From positions 1 through 64,000 of the forward strand of contig CAIRES010000044.1 in NCBI GenBank assembly GCA_903877645.1: a DNA stretch of 64,000 nt, written 5' to 3'. The position numbers and the translations under genes are program-made. The notes beneath the pieces were generated by a model, which saw nothing but the letters and a program-made list of their open reading frames with translations, did not search any database and was not told the DNA's origin. Positions within the stretch are counted from its first letter, which is position 1, and every line of letters starts with the position of its first letter. Source of the stretch: an uncultured Bacteroidota bacterium (GTDB taxonomy: Bacteria; Bacteroidota; Bacteroidia; Chitinophagales; Chitinophagaceae). Below, one piece after another: positions 1 to 8,530 of the stretch.

Positions 1-55
1 CAGTCATTAAATCCACAAGCCCAACACCTTTTTTGAATGCCATATATAAAAATTG

Positions 56-90
56 AAAAGGGTTTCAATTTACACAATTGAAACCCTTTT
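56..90. terminator. Strong hairpin, terminator of a gene left of the window
   Basis: A perfect 15-bp inverted repeat (56-70 and 76-90) encloses the loop TACAC. The plus-strand 3' arm ends in CTTTT, and the minus strand continues into a T-rich run. No gene inside the window ends into it on either strand, so it most likely terminates a plus-strand gene lying off the left edge. Confidence 0.6.
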
Positions 91-161
91 CCAGTATAGC
101 TTTCACTTAATTTTTACCAACTATTTTTGACCACATTGTCTTTCATCGAATGTCTACAAAT

Positions 162-193
162 CAAGAGAGGCATCCTTACGGACGCCTCTCTTG
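162..193 (-). terminator. Terminator hairpin of the glutathione-peroxidase-like gene
   Basis: Inverted repeat CAAGAGAGGC (162-171) with GCCTCTCTTG (184-193), extended by an inner stem with one A-C mismatch. It lies about 20 bp past the stop of the minus-strand gene at 214-750. The following T-tract on the minus strand is short, so termination strength is uncertain. Confidence 0.55.
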
Positions 194-213
194 AAAGTTA
201 TCGAGTGATGTAA

Positions 214-750
214 TTATTTCGTGATTGCTGCTATAACTTCCGGGCTGTTTGCTTTTACTTTCGGGTCAAATACAGCGACTAGATTTCCTTGTTCGTTAAC
301 CAGGAATTTCTGAAAATCCCACTTTACTTCAGTGTCCTGCAGTTGATTGTATTGTTTAAATGAAAGCCATTTATAGATCGGGGCGATATCATCTCCTTTG
401 ACGAAGATCTTAGTAGCCATCGGGAATGATACGTCGTAATGTTTATTAACAAGCGTGTTGCTTCTTTTAGATCCCGGGCGTATTCCGAAATCATCGTCAA
501 GAAAACCGATGATCACCAATTTGTCTTTATACTGCTGATAAAGCGCTTCCAACTCGGCATATCCTTTGTTATGGTCATTTTCTGACGGGGTGTTGACGAT
601 CAGTATTTTTTTTCCTTTGTACCGGGCGAGATCAATAGTTCCGCCTTTTAAAGCAGTGACCTTGAAATCATAAATACTGGCAGGAACGCGATCCTGGGCA
701 TTTGCTGCAAACAAAAAGCTACTGAATAGTATGGTAATAGCCAACCTCAT
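214..750 (-). CDS. Glutathione-peroxidase-like protein without the catalytic cysteine
   Basis: A 178-residue protein with an N-terminal signal peptide ending near AANAQ, so it is exported. The rest follows the glutathione peroxidase thioredoxin-like fold: an N-terminal strand, the peroxidatic loop, a GF-x-DDFG segment and a KWDFQKFLV segment matching the family's W-N-F-x-KFL motif. The active-site loop, normally N-V-A-S-K-C-G, reads NTPSEND (about residues 53-59) and has no Cys. The family Gln in the C-N-Q-F-G motif is Asp. Only the Trp motif of the catalytic tetrad survives. Peroxidase activity by the normal mechanism is therefore unlikely; a redox-inactive or structural role is inferred. 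ATG at 750 was chosen because the only upstream in-frame start is TTG at 756 and the signal peptide begins here. Confidence 0.75.
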   Translation of the reverse strand: MRLAITILFSSFLFAANAQDRVPASIYDFKVTALKGGTIDLARYKGKKILIVNTPSENDHNKGYAELEALYQQYKDKLVIIGFLDDDFGIRPGSKRSNTLVNKHYDVSFPMATKIFVKGDDIAPIYKWLSFKQYNQLQDTEVKWDFQKFLVNEQGNLVAVFDPKVKANSPEVIAAITK

Positions 751-850
751 AAACAAAATGTTTTAATAGTTAGTTAATCGATCAATTAACGCGTTGTTAT
801 CATAGATAATGGTCAATGCGTAAGTGCTAAAGGTATAAATTAATTTAATA

Positions 851-868
851 ATCGCCAATTTGGGCGAT
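851..868 (-). terminator. Short hairpin downstream of the cytochrome c gene
   Basis: ATCGCC (851-856) pairs with GGCGAT (863-868), 10 bp beyond the stop of the minus-strand cytochrome gene. The minus strand then becomes AT-rich without a clean T-run, so this is a weak candidate. Confidence 0.35.
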
Positions 869-878
869 CAGGAGAGCT

Positions 879-1259
879 TTATGGCTGTTTTTTTACGGCC
901 GGGGTGCCATCTAATTTTTTGAATCGAAGAAACGCCAACACCTGGTTCAGTTGATCGGGAGACATTTTCTTTAGAACTGCATGGTTTCGCGGATCGCGGT
1001 TAATAAAGCGAGCTGAGTAGTTGTCGATCTGCACCTTTGAGAAATTGGGTATGCCATCTTTACCAGAAGTAAATATTCCGTGACATTCGGAACAATTGGC
1101 TCTATATAGTTGCTGGCCTTTATCCAGGAGTGCGATGAATTCTTTTCGTTTATTTTCAGGATAGTCCGGCGGTATGTTATAAGCGACCTTATGTCTGCTG
1201 GCACAATGCGCAAACAATAATGGGAACAGGAGTATTAATGCAATATATTTATATTTCAT
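879..1259 (-). CDS. Mono-heme cytochrome c lipoprotein
   Basis: A 126-residue protein. A hydrophobic N-terminus followed by LLFAHC fits a lipoprotein signal with Cys19 as the lipidated residue. One heme c attachment motif, CSECH, sits around residues 56-60. The downstream region M-S-P-D-Q-L-N-Q-V-L-A-F-L-R has the usual C-terminal helix of class I cytochromes c. A Met in that region could be the distal ligand, but several Met are present. It probably carries electrons in the periplasm, anchored to a membrane. It reads in the same direction as the glutathione-peroxidase-like gene but is 128 bp away, so joint transcription is not shown. Confidence 0.8.
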   Translation of the reverse strand: MKYKYIALILLFPLLFAHCASRHKVAYNIPPDYPENKRKEFIALLDKGQQLYRANCSECHGIFTSGKDGIPNFSKVQIDNYSARFINRDPRNHAVLKKMSPDQLNQVLAFLRFKKLDGTPAVKKQP

Positions 1260-1381
1260 GGGATGATGTAGGAATAATAGATGAAATTAGTCGTTTTTTC
1301 TGAAATGAAGCCTTTTGGCAAGTGGGTGAAAGAATATGTGCAGTATACCGGAAATAATAGATGCAATAATTTGATTTTGGC

Positions 1382-1389
1382 TATATTTG
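1382..1389 (+). promoter_or_regulatory. Bacteroidota -7 element (TATATTTG) upstream of the Kelch/Ig protein
   Basis: TATATTTG matches the Bacteroidota -7 consensus TAnnTTTG exactly. No clear -33 TTTG is present at the usual distance. Transcription from here would give a leader of about 100 nt before the ATG at 1495, which argues against the upstream in-frame GTG at 1408. Confidence 0.45.
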
Positions 1390-1494
1390 TAACACATAGT
1401 TTATTAAGTGATCACTAAAACTGTTTTAATGAGACAAATAGGTACTTGTCATAGCAATAATTCATTGCATATTCCAAATGCAAACAAGTTGTTA

Positions 1495-4400
1495 ATGAAT
1501 ATAAAAAAGAAAGCAGTATTGCTATTGTTTTGTGTTACTGTAGTCTTTAGCCAAGCGAATGGGCAAGGGACCTGGAGAGCTGTGGCTACAACGGCGCCTC
1601 ACTATAATGCGGGTGTGATGCTGTTGCTTACCGATGGCACTGTGATCTGTAAAACATCATCTGGTGGCACCAGTGAAGGAACCCGGTGGGACCGGCTGAC
1701 CCCCGATATTCATGGCAGCTATATCAATGGCACATGGACAACCATAGCTGCGATGCATGATGAGCGTCTCTATTTTTCATCGCAGGTGCTGCCTGATGGC
1801 CGAGTGTACGTAGCCGGTGGCGAATATGGCGCTGGTGGCTATAAGAGTGAAGTATATGACCCGAAGACGAACGTATGGACGGCATGCCCGCCCATGCGCC
1901 CCGGCCCTTATTCATTTGATATCTCAGATGCCAATTCAGAAATACTTCCTGACGGCAAGATATTACAGGCAGTAGTAGATACAGGAGGGACGAGACTTAA
2001 TTTTATTTATGACCCGGCTACAAACACGTACTCATCTACAGCGAGTTGCCTGCGCGGCGATAATGAAGCGCCATGGCTGAAGCTACCAGATAACAGTATT
2101 ATATTCATTGATAACTACGGTACTACATCGGAGCGCTATATACCGGCAACTCATACCTGGATCAATGACGCAAATGTACCTGATGCGCTTTTTGACGCTT
2201 ATGGCTCAGAAGCCGGCGCTGCTTATTTGTTGCCCGACGGACGTTCTTATTTTATCGGATCGACGCCCAATTGCGCCTACTACACACCATCCGGTTCTAC
2301 AAGCCCCGGCACGTGGGCTGTAGCCCCGAATATGGACACCCTTGGAGCGCCTGACGCTGCTTCTGCAATGATGGTGAACGGCAGGATATTGATGGCGTTG
2401 TCGCACACACCTGTGGCCGGCGATAACTTCCCTGATACTACTTATTACTATGAATTCAATTACCTGAGCGGTACATATACGCAAGTAAGTGCCCCTGGTA
2501 CTGCTGCATTATTTCTTGAGAACTCTTCTTACATCTCCAATATGCTTTGCTTGCCGGATGGTACCATTTTGTATGCCAACCAGGGTGACGACCAGTATTA
2601 CGAATACACCCCCGGCAGCGCAGCTCTTGCAGTTGCAAAGCCTACGCTGGATTCAGTGATCAGGGTGAACTGCGATACATTTACTGCAACAGGTAAATTG
2701 TTCAACGGGATCAATGAGGGGGCAGCCTATGGCGATGACTGGCAGATGTCTACCAACTATCCGATCATCAGGCTGACATCAGGTACTAACGTTTATTATG
2801 CAACTACATACAAATGGAACAGGATAGGCGCAGTAATGACAGGGGCCTTGCCGGATACAACTACGTTTGTTCTCCCTGCGGGCCTGCCGGTAGGTACTTA
2901 TACTGTTCAGGTGGTGGTGAATGGTGTACCCTCTGCAACAGGGTATACGATCAATACCAGCACTGCCATAACGCCAACTTCAATAACTTTGTGCTCAGGT
3001 TATCAAACAACCTTTACCGATGCTTCTAACGGAGGTACGTGGACCAGCTCGGTTCCCGGTGTAGGAACAATTGACCCGGCAACAGGTGTATTCACGGCAA
3101 TAGGAGGTGGTACTACCAGCATAGTATACAACGTGGGGCCTACCTGCAACAGCTCTGCGTTAGTGAATGTTACCCCATCGCCATCGCCGATCTCGGGACC
3201 AAACAATGTATGTTTGAGTGGCACCATCGGGCTGATCGAATCATCAGGAGGTACGTGGAGCAGCGGCGCAACATTAACTGCTACGGTTGATCCGTTAGGA
3301 AATGTAACCGGATTAGCATCAGGCACAGCTAATATATCTTATACAGTAGGATTATGTGCCGCCATATACCCGGTTACCGTTAATGACTTGCCACCTGCTG
3401 CGATCGTTCCGGGAGGTACAGTGATCATCTGTTCGGGTTCCAGTACGTTGTTGAGCGCTAATACCGGGAGCGGATTAAGTTATGCATGGCAATTGGCCGG
3501 TTCTGCAATTACCGGCGCTACGAATGCTACTTTCTCAGCTACCGGCGGTAACTACACTGTTTTTGAAACCAATGCGGCAGGTTGTACCAATACATCTGCT
3601 GTCACTTTCGTATCGATAGGCACTCCACCAACGGCAGTGGCCACGGCTGCAGGCCCAACAACATTTTGTGCAGGTGGCAGTGTAGACCTGAATGCTACGG
3701 TTGTGGCCGGTTATACGTATCAATGGCAGGAGAGTGGTTCTGATATTCCCGGAGCTGTATCATCAACTTATACTGCGACAACATCGGGTAACTATGCGGT
3801 GGTAGCGACCAATCCTTCGTTGTGTACGGCTACATCATCTACAATAACGGTAACAGTTAGTTCTGCTCCCCCGGCTACCATCACACCGGGAGGCCCAACA
3901 ACCTTCTGCCTGCCAGGGAGTGTGGATCTTAATGCCAATACGGGCAGCGGCCTCACCTATCAATGGCAGAGAGGTGGTGCAGATATAACAGGCGCTACGG
4001 GTGCAACGTATACAACATCTACCAGTGGCGTGTATACGGTGAAAATATTTGTCGGTACCTGCTTCACAACCTCGTCAAGTGTGACTGTTGTTGCCAACTC
4101 TGCAAGCGCCGCGCCAATTAGTGGTGCAGCCCCGGTATGTATTGGCCAGACAGTGGCGCTGATCGATACCTCATCGGGTGGTACCTGGACCAGCAGTGAT
4201 ATTGCGACAGCGACTGTGAGTACCAGCGGTGTAGTGACCGGCCATGCGGCAGGTGCGGTTGTTATTTCTTACTCACTTTCTTCTACATGTGGTACCGGAC
4301 TTGCTACTATTACCCTTTCTGTGAACCCATCGCCGGTGGTGCCGCCGATAGGTGGTGCAGTTACGGTGTGTAGCGGCGGCAGTGTAACATTGACCGACGG

Positions 4401-5904
4401 CACTGCCGGTGGTGTATGGAGCAGCGGCACACCTGCTGTGGCTACGATCAGCACATCGGGCAGGGTGAGTGGTGTTACACTTGGCACATCTAATATCAGC
4501 TATGCAGTAACCAGCTCTGCGGGCTGTATCTCTCACGCAGTGTTGCCATTTACGGTATTCTCGCCATTCGCTGCCGCGGCGGTTGCCGAAGGGCCTACCA
4601 CTATATGCAGCGGTGCTTCTGTGTTACTTGGAGCTACGGCATATACGGGCTATACCTATCAATGGAAAATAGGCGGTGTGAATATACCGGGCGCCATTGC
4701 ATCGAGCTATACCGCAACGGGCGGGGGCAACTATACGGTGCTGATCACAGCGCCGGGTGGCTGCAATTCGGAATCAGCGGTGCTGACCATTAGTACAAGC
4801 ACGGGTACGGTAGTAGTACCGGCAGTAAGTGTTGCTGCCAGCCCCGGTGCGATACTTTGTGTTACATCTTCGCCTGTTACTTTTACGCCGATTCCTGTAA
4901 ACGGGGGTACTCCCTCATATACCTGGTATGTGAACCATGTGCCTGCAGGAACAGGAAGTACCTATAGCTATACCCCTGCATCGGGTGATATAGTGACCTG
5001 TACCATGACCAGCACTGCAACCTGTGCATTCCCGGTAACAGCTTCGGCAAGCCAAACAATGACCATCAGCCCGATGGAGGCTCCGGGTGTGAATGTAACG
5101 TCGACCAATGGCTTTACGGCCTGCAGTGGCAGAACAGACTCACTGGTGGCCACTCCTTTATTTGGTGGCGCTTCACCATCTTATGACTGGTTTATTAATG
5201 GTATCTATGTTCATTCAGGGGCGATCTATACCGGCCCTTATGCCAATGGTGATGTAGTGGTATGTAAAATGACCAGTGATTTCCCTTGCCTTACAACGGC
5301 ATTGGCTACCAGTGCAGCACATGTGATACATGTAGAGGCGGCGACTGTGAATACTGTAAGTATTTATGTATCTCAGTCGAGTATACTGTCGGGCAATGTA
5401 GATACGTTTGTGGTAGTTGCGCCTAATGCCGGTTCTACCCCTATCTATCAATGGCTGAAAAACGGGTTGCCAATATCCGGGGCCAATGCATCCATCTATG
5501 TAACAAGAACACTTGGTGCGGGTGATGTGATCAGTTGCAGGGTAACAAGCAGTGATGTATGTGCCACGCCAAGTACCGCAACCAGCGGCGGCATTACTGT
5601 AACCGTACACGCCAATGGTGTAGCGCAGATCTCTGAGCAGGGCAATACATTCGTATTAATGCCTAACCCGAACAAGGGTGAATTCACCATCAGCGGATCA
5701 TTAGCCGGCCAGGATAATGAGCAACTGAGCATAGTGGTAACGAATGTGCTGGGACAGACGATATACACAGGCAATACAACTTCGCAGAACGGCAAGGTTG
5801 ATGCAAGTGTAACGCTGGGCAGCACGGTAGCTAACGGTATGTATTTGGTAAGCCTAACATCAGGTAACGACCGCGTAGTATTCCATGTGGTGATCAACAG
5901 ATAA
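1495..5904 (+). CDS. Giant secreted Kelch/Ig-like protein with T9SS sorting domain
   Basis: About 1469 residues from ATG 1495, chosen because it starts a clean signal peptide (M-N-I-K-K-K then a hydrophobic stretch ending at ANGQ). Residues about 25-400 form a Kelch/galactose-oxidase-like propeller, with repeated L-P-D-G-R and Y-D-P-x-T-N-x-W turns. Then come about ten tandem Ig-like/Big_2-like modules, recognisable by repeated P-T-T-F-C, S-G-G-T-W-x-S and Y-Q-W-Q motifs. The last 80 residues (V-L-M-P-N-P-N-K-G-E-F to the end) are a type A T9SS C-terminal sorting domain. It is exported by Sec, moved across the outer membrane by T9SS and anchored or released at the surface; adhesion or polymer binding is an inference. 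A perfect hairpin terminator follows at once. Confidence 0.85.
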   Translation: MNIKKKAVLLLFCVTVVFSQANGQGTWRAVATTAPHYNAGVMLLLTDGTVICKTSSGGTSEGTRWDRLTPDIHGSYINGTWTTIAAMHDERLYFSSQVLPDGRVYVAGGEYGAGGYKSEVYDPKTNVWTACPPMRPGPYSFDISDANSEILPDGKILQAVVDTGGTRLNFIYDPATNTYSSTASCLRGDNEAPWLKLPDNSIIFIDNYGTTSERYIPATHTWINDANVPDALFDAYGSEAGAAYLLPDGRSYFIGSTPNCAYYTPSGSTSPGTWAVAPNMDTLGAPDAASAMMVNGRILMALSHTPVAGDNFPDTTYYYEFNYLSGTYTQVSAPGTAALFLENSSYISNMLCLPDGTILYANQGDDQYYEYTPGSAALAVAKPTLDSVIRVNCDTFTATGKLFNGINEGAAYGDDWQMSTNYPIIRLTSGTNVYYATTYKWNRIGAVMTGALPDTTTFVLPAGLPVGTYTVQVVVNGVPSATGYTINTSTAITPTSITLCSGYQTTFTDASNGGTWTSSVPGVGTIDPATGVFTAIGGGTTSIVYNVGPTCNSSALVNVTPSPSPISGPNNVCLSGTIGLIESSGGTWSSGATLTATVDPLGNVTGLASGTANISYTVGLCAAIYPVTVNDLPPAAIVPGGTVIICSGSSTLLSANTGSGLSYAWQLAGSAITGATNATFSATGGNYTVFETNAAGCTNTSAVTFVSIGTPPTAVATAAGPTTFCAGGSVDLNATVVAGYTYQWQESGSDIPGAVSSTYTATTSGNYAVVATNPSLCTATSSTITVTVSSAPPATITPGGPTTFCLPGSVDLNANTGSGLTYQWQRGGADITGATGATYTTSTSGVYTVKIFVGTCFTTSSSVTVVANSASAAPISGAAPVCIGQTVALIDTSSGGTWTSSDIATATVSTSGVVTGHAAGAVVISYSLSSTCGTGLATITLSVNPSPVVPPIGGAVTVCSGGSVTLTDGTAGGVWSSGTPAVATISTSGRVSGVTLGTSNISYAVTSSAGCISHAVLPFTVFSPFAAAAVAEGPTTICSGASVLLGATAYTGYTYQWKIGGVNIPGAIASSYTATGGGNYTVLITAPGGCNSESAVLTISTSTGTVVVPAVSVAASPGAILCVTSSPVTFTPIPVNGGTPSYTWYVNHVPAGTGSTYSYTPASGDIVTCTMTSTATCAFPVTASASQTMTISPMEAPGVNVTSTNGFTACSGRTDSLVATPLFGGASPSYDWFINGIYVHSGAIYTGPYANGDVVVCKMTSDFPCLTTALATSAAHVIHVEAATVNTVSIYVSQSSILSGNVDTFVVVAPNAGSTPIYQWLKNGLPISGANASIYVTRTLGAGDVISCRVTSSDVCATPSTATSGGITVTVHANGVAQISEQGNTFVLMPNPNKGEFTISGSLAGQDNEQLSIVVTNVLGQTIYTGNTTSQNGKVDASVTLGSTVANGMYLVSLTSGNDRVVFHVVINR

Positions 5905-5926
5905 AAAGCAAACTAGTAATAAAAAA

Positions 5927-5961
5927 ATGAAGGCATCCATGCGGGATGCCTTCATTTTTTG
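5927..5961 (+). terminator. Intrinsic terminator after the Kelch/Ig gene
   Basis: A perfect 12-bp stem, ATGAAGGCATCC (5927-5938) with GGATGCCTTCAT (5944-5955), is followed by six T. It starts 23 bp after the stop codon. An A-run on the left makes it able to act on the minus strand too. Confidence 0.9.
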
Positions 5962-6039
5962 TGCTTTTCGATTCACGTAAAGGAGCAAAGAGAAAGTGCA
6001 TCTGTACAGATGAGTACCAGGCTATATTCTCGAGTCTTT

Positions 6040-6187
6040 CGGCTAAAAGCCGATCTGATTTTCTGTTCAATCACGGCCTAAAGGCCATGGCAACTGGAAA
6101 TTTCCGGGTATTTGAAAGCGAGTATTGCAAACGGTTGAAACCGTTGCAGGAACGACTTGTTTTTATACCCACGGTTGAAACCGTGGG
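6040..6187. repeat. Cluster of four small palindromes (REP-like)
   Basis: Four short perfect palindromes of one shape lie within 150 bp: CGGCTAAAAGCCG (6040-6052), GGCCTAAAGGCC (6075-6086), AACGGTTGAAACCGTT (6130-6145) and CCCACGGTTGAAACCGTGGG (6168-6187). All share a G/C arm, a central purine-rich A-run and the opposite arm. The second one and its flank GGCCTAAAGGCC-x-TGGCAA recur near 60547-60566. The stretch 5962-6252 holds nothing else I can recognise. Confidence 0.7.
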
Positions 6188-6252
6188 CTATGTTATTTGC
6201 CTTGTATTCATGATGCCGGGATGCGCTGTTTGAATCGGCGGAATCATGATGG

Positions 6253-6885
6253 TCAATGTGTTGCTTTGATGTACTTTGATAATTGAGCCCAGATGTCATC
6301 AGCTATTGCTGCGGGAGTATTGTTGCCGTCTACTATGAGGATGCGCTCTTCGTTCTTCAGCTTATCGAATGCTTCCATGTATTTGTTTCTTACGTTGCGC
6401 AGATTGTCGAGTGTTTCGTAAAGCTCTGTGCCGGCGCGGTTGGTGCTGATGCGCTGCATACTGGTTTCGGGGGCGAGGTCTATAAATATATTTACATCCG
6501 GACGCAGTATTTGTGCGCAGATGCTGTTGGCTTCTATGACCCAGTTAATGTCCATGTGTGTGCCATTGTAGGCGTAGGATGAAAAGTAGTAGCGGTCGGT
6601 TATGATGGTGTAACCGTCCTGCATTTTTTTTACAAGCCCTGTTTCCTCGTTGAGCAAATGGTCAAGCCTGTCGGCCAGGAAGAGGCCTGCTATTACGCGC
6701 TCATCGGCTTTGATATTGCCACGCAGGATGTTACGTAGTGTCGTGCCCACCATGCCATTGGTAGGTTCAAAGGTACTGTGTACTTTATGCCCGGCCTGTT
6801 GCAGCTTTTCGGTGAGCAGGCGTACCTGTGTGCTTTTGCCGCTGCCGTCTATGCCTTCGAGGGCTATGAATAAGTTGTTCTTCAT
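6253..6885 (-). CDS. tmk: Thymidylate kinase
   Basis: Phosphorylates dTMP to dTDP with ATP in the cytoplasm, a required step for dTTP supply. 210 residues from ATG 6885, of normal family length; an in-frame TTG at 6894 is less likely. Visible motifs are the P-loop EGIDGSGKST (residues 10-19), the D-R-Y-Y-x-S-S-x-A-Y segment of the TMP-binding site and the D-L-A-P-E-T-S region. It lies 18 bp downstream of the YcxB-like gene and is the last gene of the minus-strand run that begins at the ECF sigma factor; whether that is one transcript is unknown. Confidence 0.95.
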   Translation of the reverse strand: MKNNLFIALEGIDGSGKSTQVRLLTEKLQQAGHKVHSTFEPTNGMVGTTLRNILRGNIKADERVIAGLFLADRLDHLLNEETGLVKKMQDGYTIITDRYYFSSYAYNGTHMDINWVIEANSICAQILRPDVNIFIDLAPETSMQRISTNRAGTELYETLDNLRNVRNKYMEAFDKLKNEERILIVDGNNTPAAIADDIWAQLSKYIKATH

Positions 6886-6903
6886 CTCGCTCAAAAATAC
6901 ACA

Positions 6904-7446
6904 TTATTTCCAAGCCCACTTATCGTAAACATTGTAGGGTATACTGAATGTGGTTGCTATCTCATGCAGCTTTGTTCTTAATTCTTCAATACCGGGTGTG
7001 GTTTTGGGAATGATAATGCCCATACCTATTTGCAACTTGATAAAAATGTAATCCGGGATCTCATTGATAGCAGTTATACCACTGAGTGGCGAAGATATTT
7101 CATTGCCAGCGGTGATGTCCGAAATATGATCGGGAGTGAGTTGTAGTGTTGTTGCATTGCCAAAAATTTTGCCATAAGATTCTTTTATCGCGCTCTTGTA
7201 GTGGCGCAGGTAAAAATGCTTTTCGTAGCGGGGCCAAAGCAGGTACCACAATGCTGCAGCAAGGGTAAACAGCGAGGCGGCAATATAATCTGCAATAATG
7301 ATGTTGTAAATAGCAGCAACGAGTAGCAGGACCGCAATATTGACCCTCGAACGCCGCCGTGTACGTTTACTGCGCACAGAAACGGACGATTCAAATAAAT
7401 GAAAGGTGAGGTAATCTTGTTCAACTGTATTGTATTCGAGTGTCAT
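6904..7446 (-). CDS. YcxB-like membrane protein
   Basis: 180 residues from ATG 7446. The longer frame up to 7536 would overlap the MbnH gene and adds no recognisable sequence. After an N-terminal segment with an Arg-rich stretch (R-T-R-R-R-S-R) come two closely spaced membrane helices (I-A-V-L-L-L-V-A-A and A-S-L-F-T-L-A-A-A-L). A cytoplasmic domain with the YcxB-family pattern follows: F-Y-L-R-H-Y, a central beta region and I-I-P-K-T-T-P. The molecular role of YcxB proteins is not known. It starts 58 bp after the MbnH stop and ends 18 bp before tmk. Confidence 0.7.
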   Translation of the reverse strand: MTLEYNTVEQDYLTFHLFESSVSVRSKRTRRRSRVNIAVLLLVAAIYNIIIADYIAASLFTLAAALWYLLWPRYEKHFYLRHYKSAIKESYGKIFGNATTLQLTPDHISDITAGNEISSPLSGITAINEIPDYIFIKLQIGMGIIIPKTTPGIEELRTKLHEIATTFSIPYNVYDKWAWK

Positions 7447-7504
7447 TATAGGGTTGAAGGTATTGAAAAATGGAATGCGAAATAAATTTTCAATATTGCG
7501 GGGA

Positions 7505-8530
7505 TCACTCGCGCTCCTCCCTGAAGCGCATATCAAACAGAAAATCTTTGTCTGTGAGGGTTTTGAGGAATTCGATGATGTCTTTTTTGTCCTGTAGGGA
7601 AAGCACCATGGGTTTCCTGAATTCTTTGGCGAGGGTGGGGCTTTGCACTATCGTATTGGTATAATGATCGAGTACCTGCAGGAGTGTGCGGAAGCGGCCA
7701 TCGTGCATATATGGGTAAGACATGGCCACATTGCGCAGGGAAGGTACTTTGAATTTGAGGGAGTCTTGCGGGTCTTGTGTGATGCCCATGCGGCCGTAGT
7801 CTTTTAGTTCGGTGTCTAAAGAAAGCCCCACATTCTGGAAGGAGTAGTTGGTGAAAAGTGGCTCGTTGTGGCACGACTCACAGTTTTTGCGAAAGAGCTT
7901 AAGGCCGTTCAGTTCCTGTTCGGTCATTTCGCCGCCGGGCTCGTGGCGGGTGTATTTGTCGTACTTAGAGTTGAAGGACTCGAACATAACGGTGAACTGC
8001 GCCAGCGCTTTGAGCACATGCTGGCCGGTGATGGCGCTATCGCCGAAGGCGAGGTAGAAGCGGGCACGGTAGCCTTTGGCGGTGTCTAATTTCTTCACTA
8101 CATTCTCCAGTGTGTTGCCCATCTCTACGGGATTGGTGATGGGGCCGAGTGGCTGCACCTCGAGGTGGTTGATGCCGCCATCCCACATGAACGACTTGTT
8201 CCATGCCAGGTTGAAAAGCGTGAGGGAATTGCGCTTGCCTTTCAATCCATTGATGCCATGACTGAGGCCATGATCTACATGGGTGAACGCACTCCACTGC
8301 GTGTGGCAACTGGCGCACGAGGTAGAGCCATCGCGCGAGAGGATGGGGTCGAAGAATAGCTTGCGGCCCAGCTTAAAGCCGTCAACGGTTATTTTGTTTT
8401 TAGAGAAGTCGTACACAGGTTTGGGCCAGCCATCGGGGCGAACGAATCGGATGTCTTCGGGCTTTATATCGAACCCGAAGGCACAGTAGAGGATGAGTGC
8501 GCCCAGGCAGGCTGTGACCAGGTACTTCAT
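7505..8530 (-). CDS. mbnH: MbnH-type diheme cytochrome (MauG/cytochrome c peroxidase family)
   Basis: 341 residues with an N-terminal signal peptide. Two heme c motifs are present, CASCH (72-76) and CESCH (217-221), in the two-domain layout of bacterial diheme peroxidases. Other family marks are F-x-x-P-I-L-S-R-D-G-S-T-S-C, the segment F-M-W-D-G-G-I-x-x-L-E-x-Q and P-Y-M-H-D-G-R-F (273-280). Within this superfamily, MbnH oxidises a tryptophan of its partner MbnP to kynurenine, which creates a copper site. That assignment rests here on the partner: the start overlaps the mbnP stop by 4 bp (ATGA), so the two are translationally coupled. A plain hydrogen-peroxide-reducing cytochrome c peroxidase is the alternative. 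Confidence 0.8.
   Translation of the reverse strand: MKYLVTACLGALILYCAFGFDIKPEDIRFVRPDGWPKPVYDFSKNKITVDGFKLGRKLFFDPILSRDGSTSCASCHTQWSAFTHVDHGLSHGINGLKGKRNSLTLFNLAWNKSFMWDGGINHLEVQPLGPITNPVEMGNTLENVVKKLDTAKGYRARFYLAFGDSAITGQHVLKALAQFTVMFESFNSKYDKYTRHEPGGEMTEQELNGLKLFRKNCESCHNEPLFTNYSFQNVGLSLDTELKDYGRMGITQDPQDSLKFKVPSLRNVAMSYPYMHDGRFRTLLQVLDHYTNTIVQSPTLAKEFRKPMVLSLQDKKDIIEFLKTLTDKDFLFDMRFREERE

Noticed and set aside
5215-5897. Long frames on the minus strand inside the Ig-like gene
   Set aside because: They are shadows caused by the repeated Thr/Ser/Gly codons of the real gene on the plus strand.
6040-6187. CRISPR-like array
   Set aside because: The palindromes differ in sequence and spacing, there are no constant repeats with unique spacers, and no cas gene is near.
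7505-8530. Ordinary cytochrome c peroxidase for hydrogen peroxide removal
   Set aside because: The sequence alone would allow this, but the translational overlap with an MbnP-type gene makes the MbnH role more likely.
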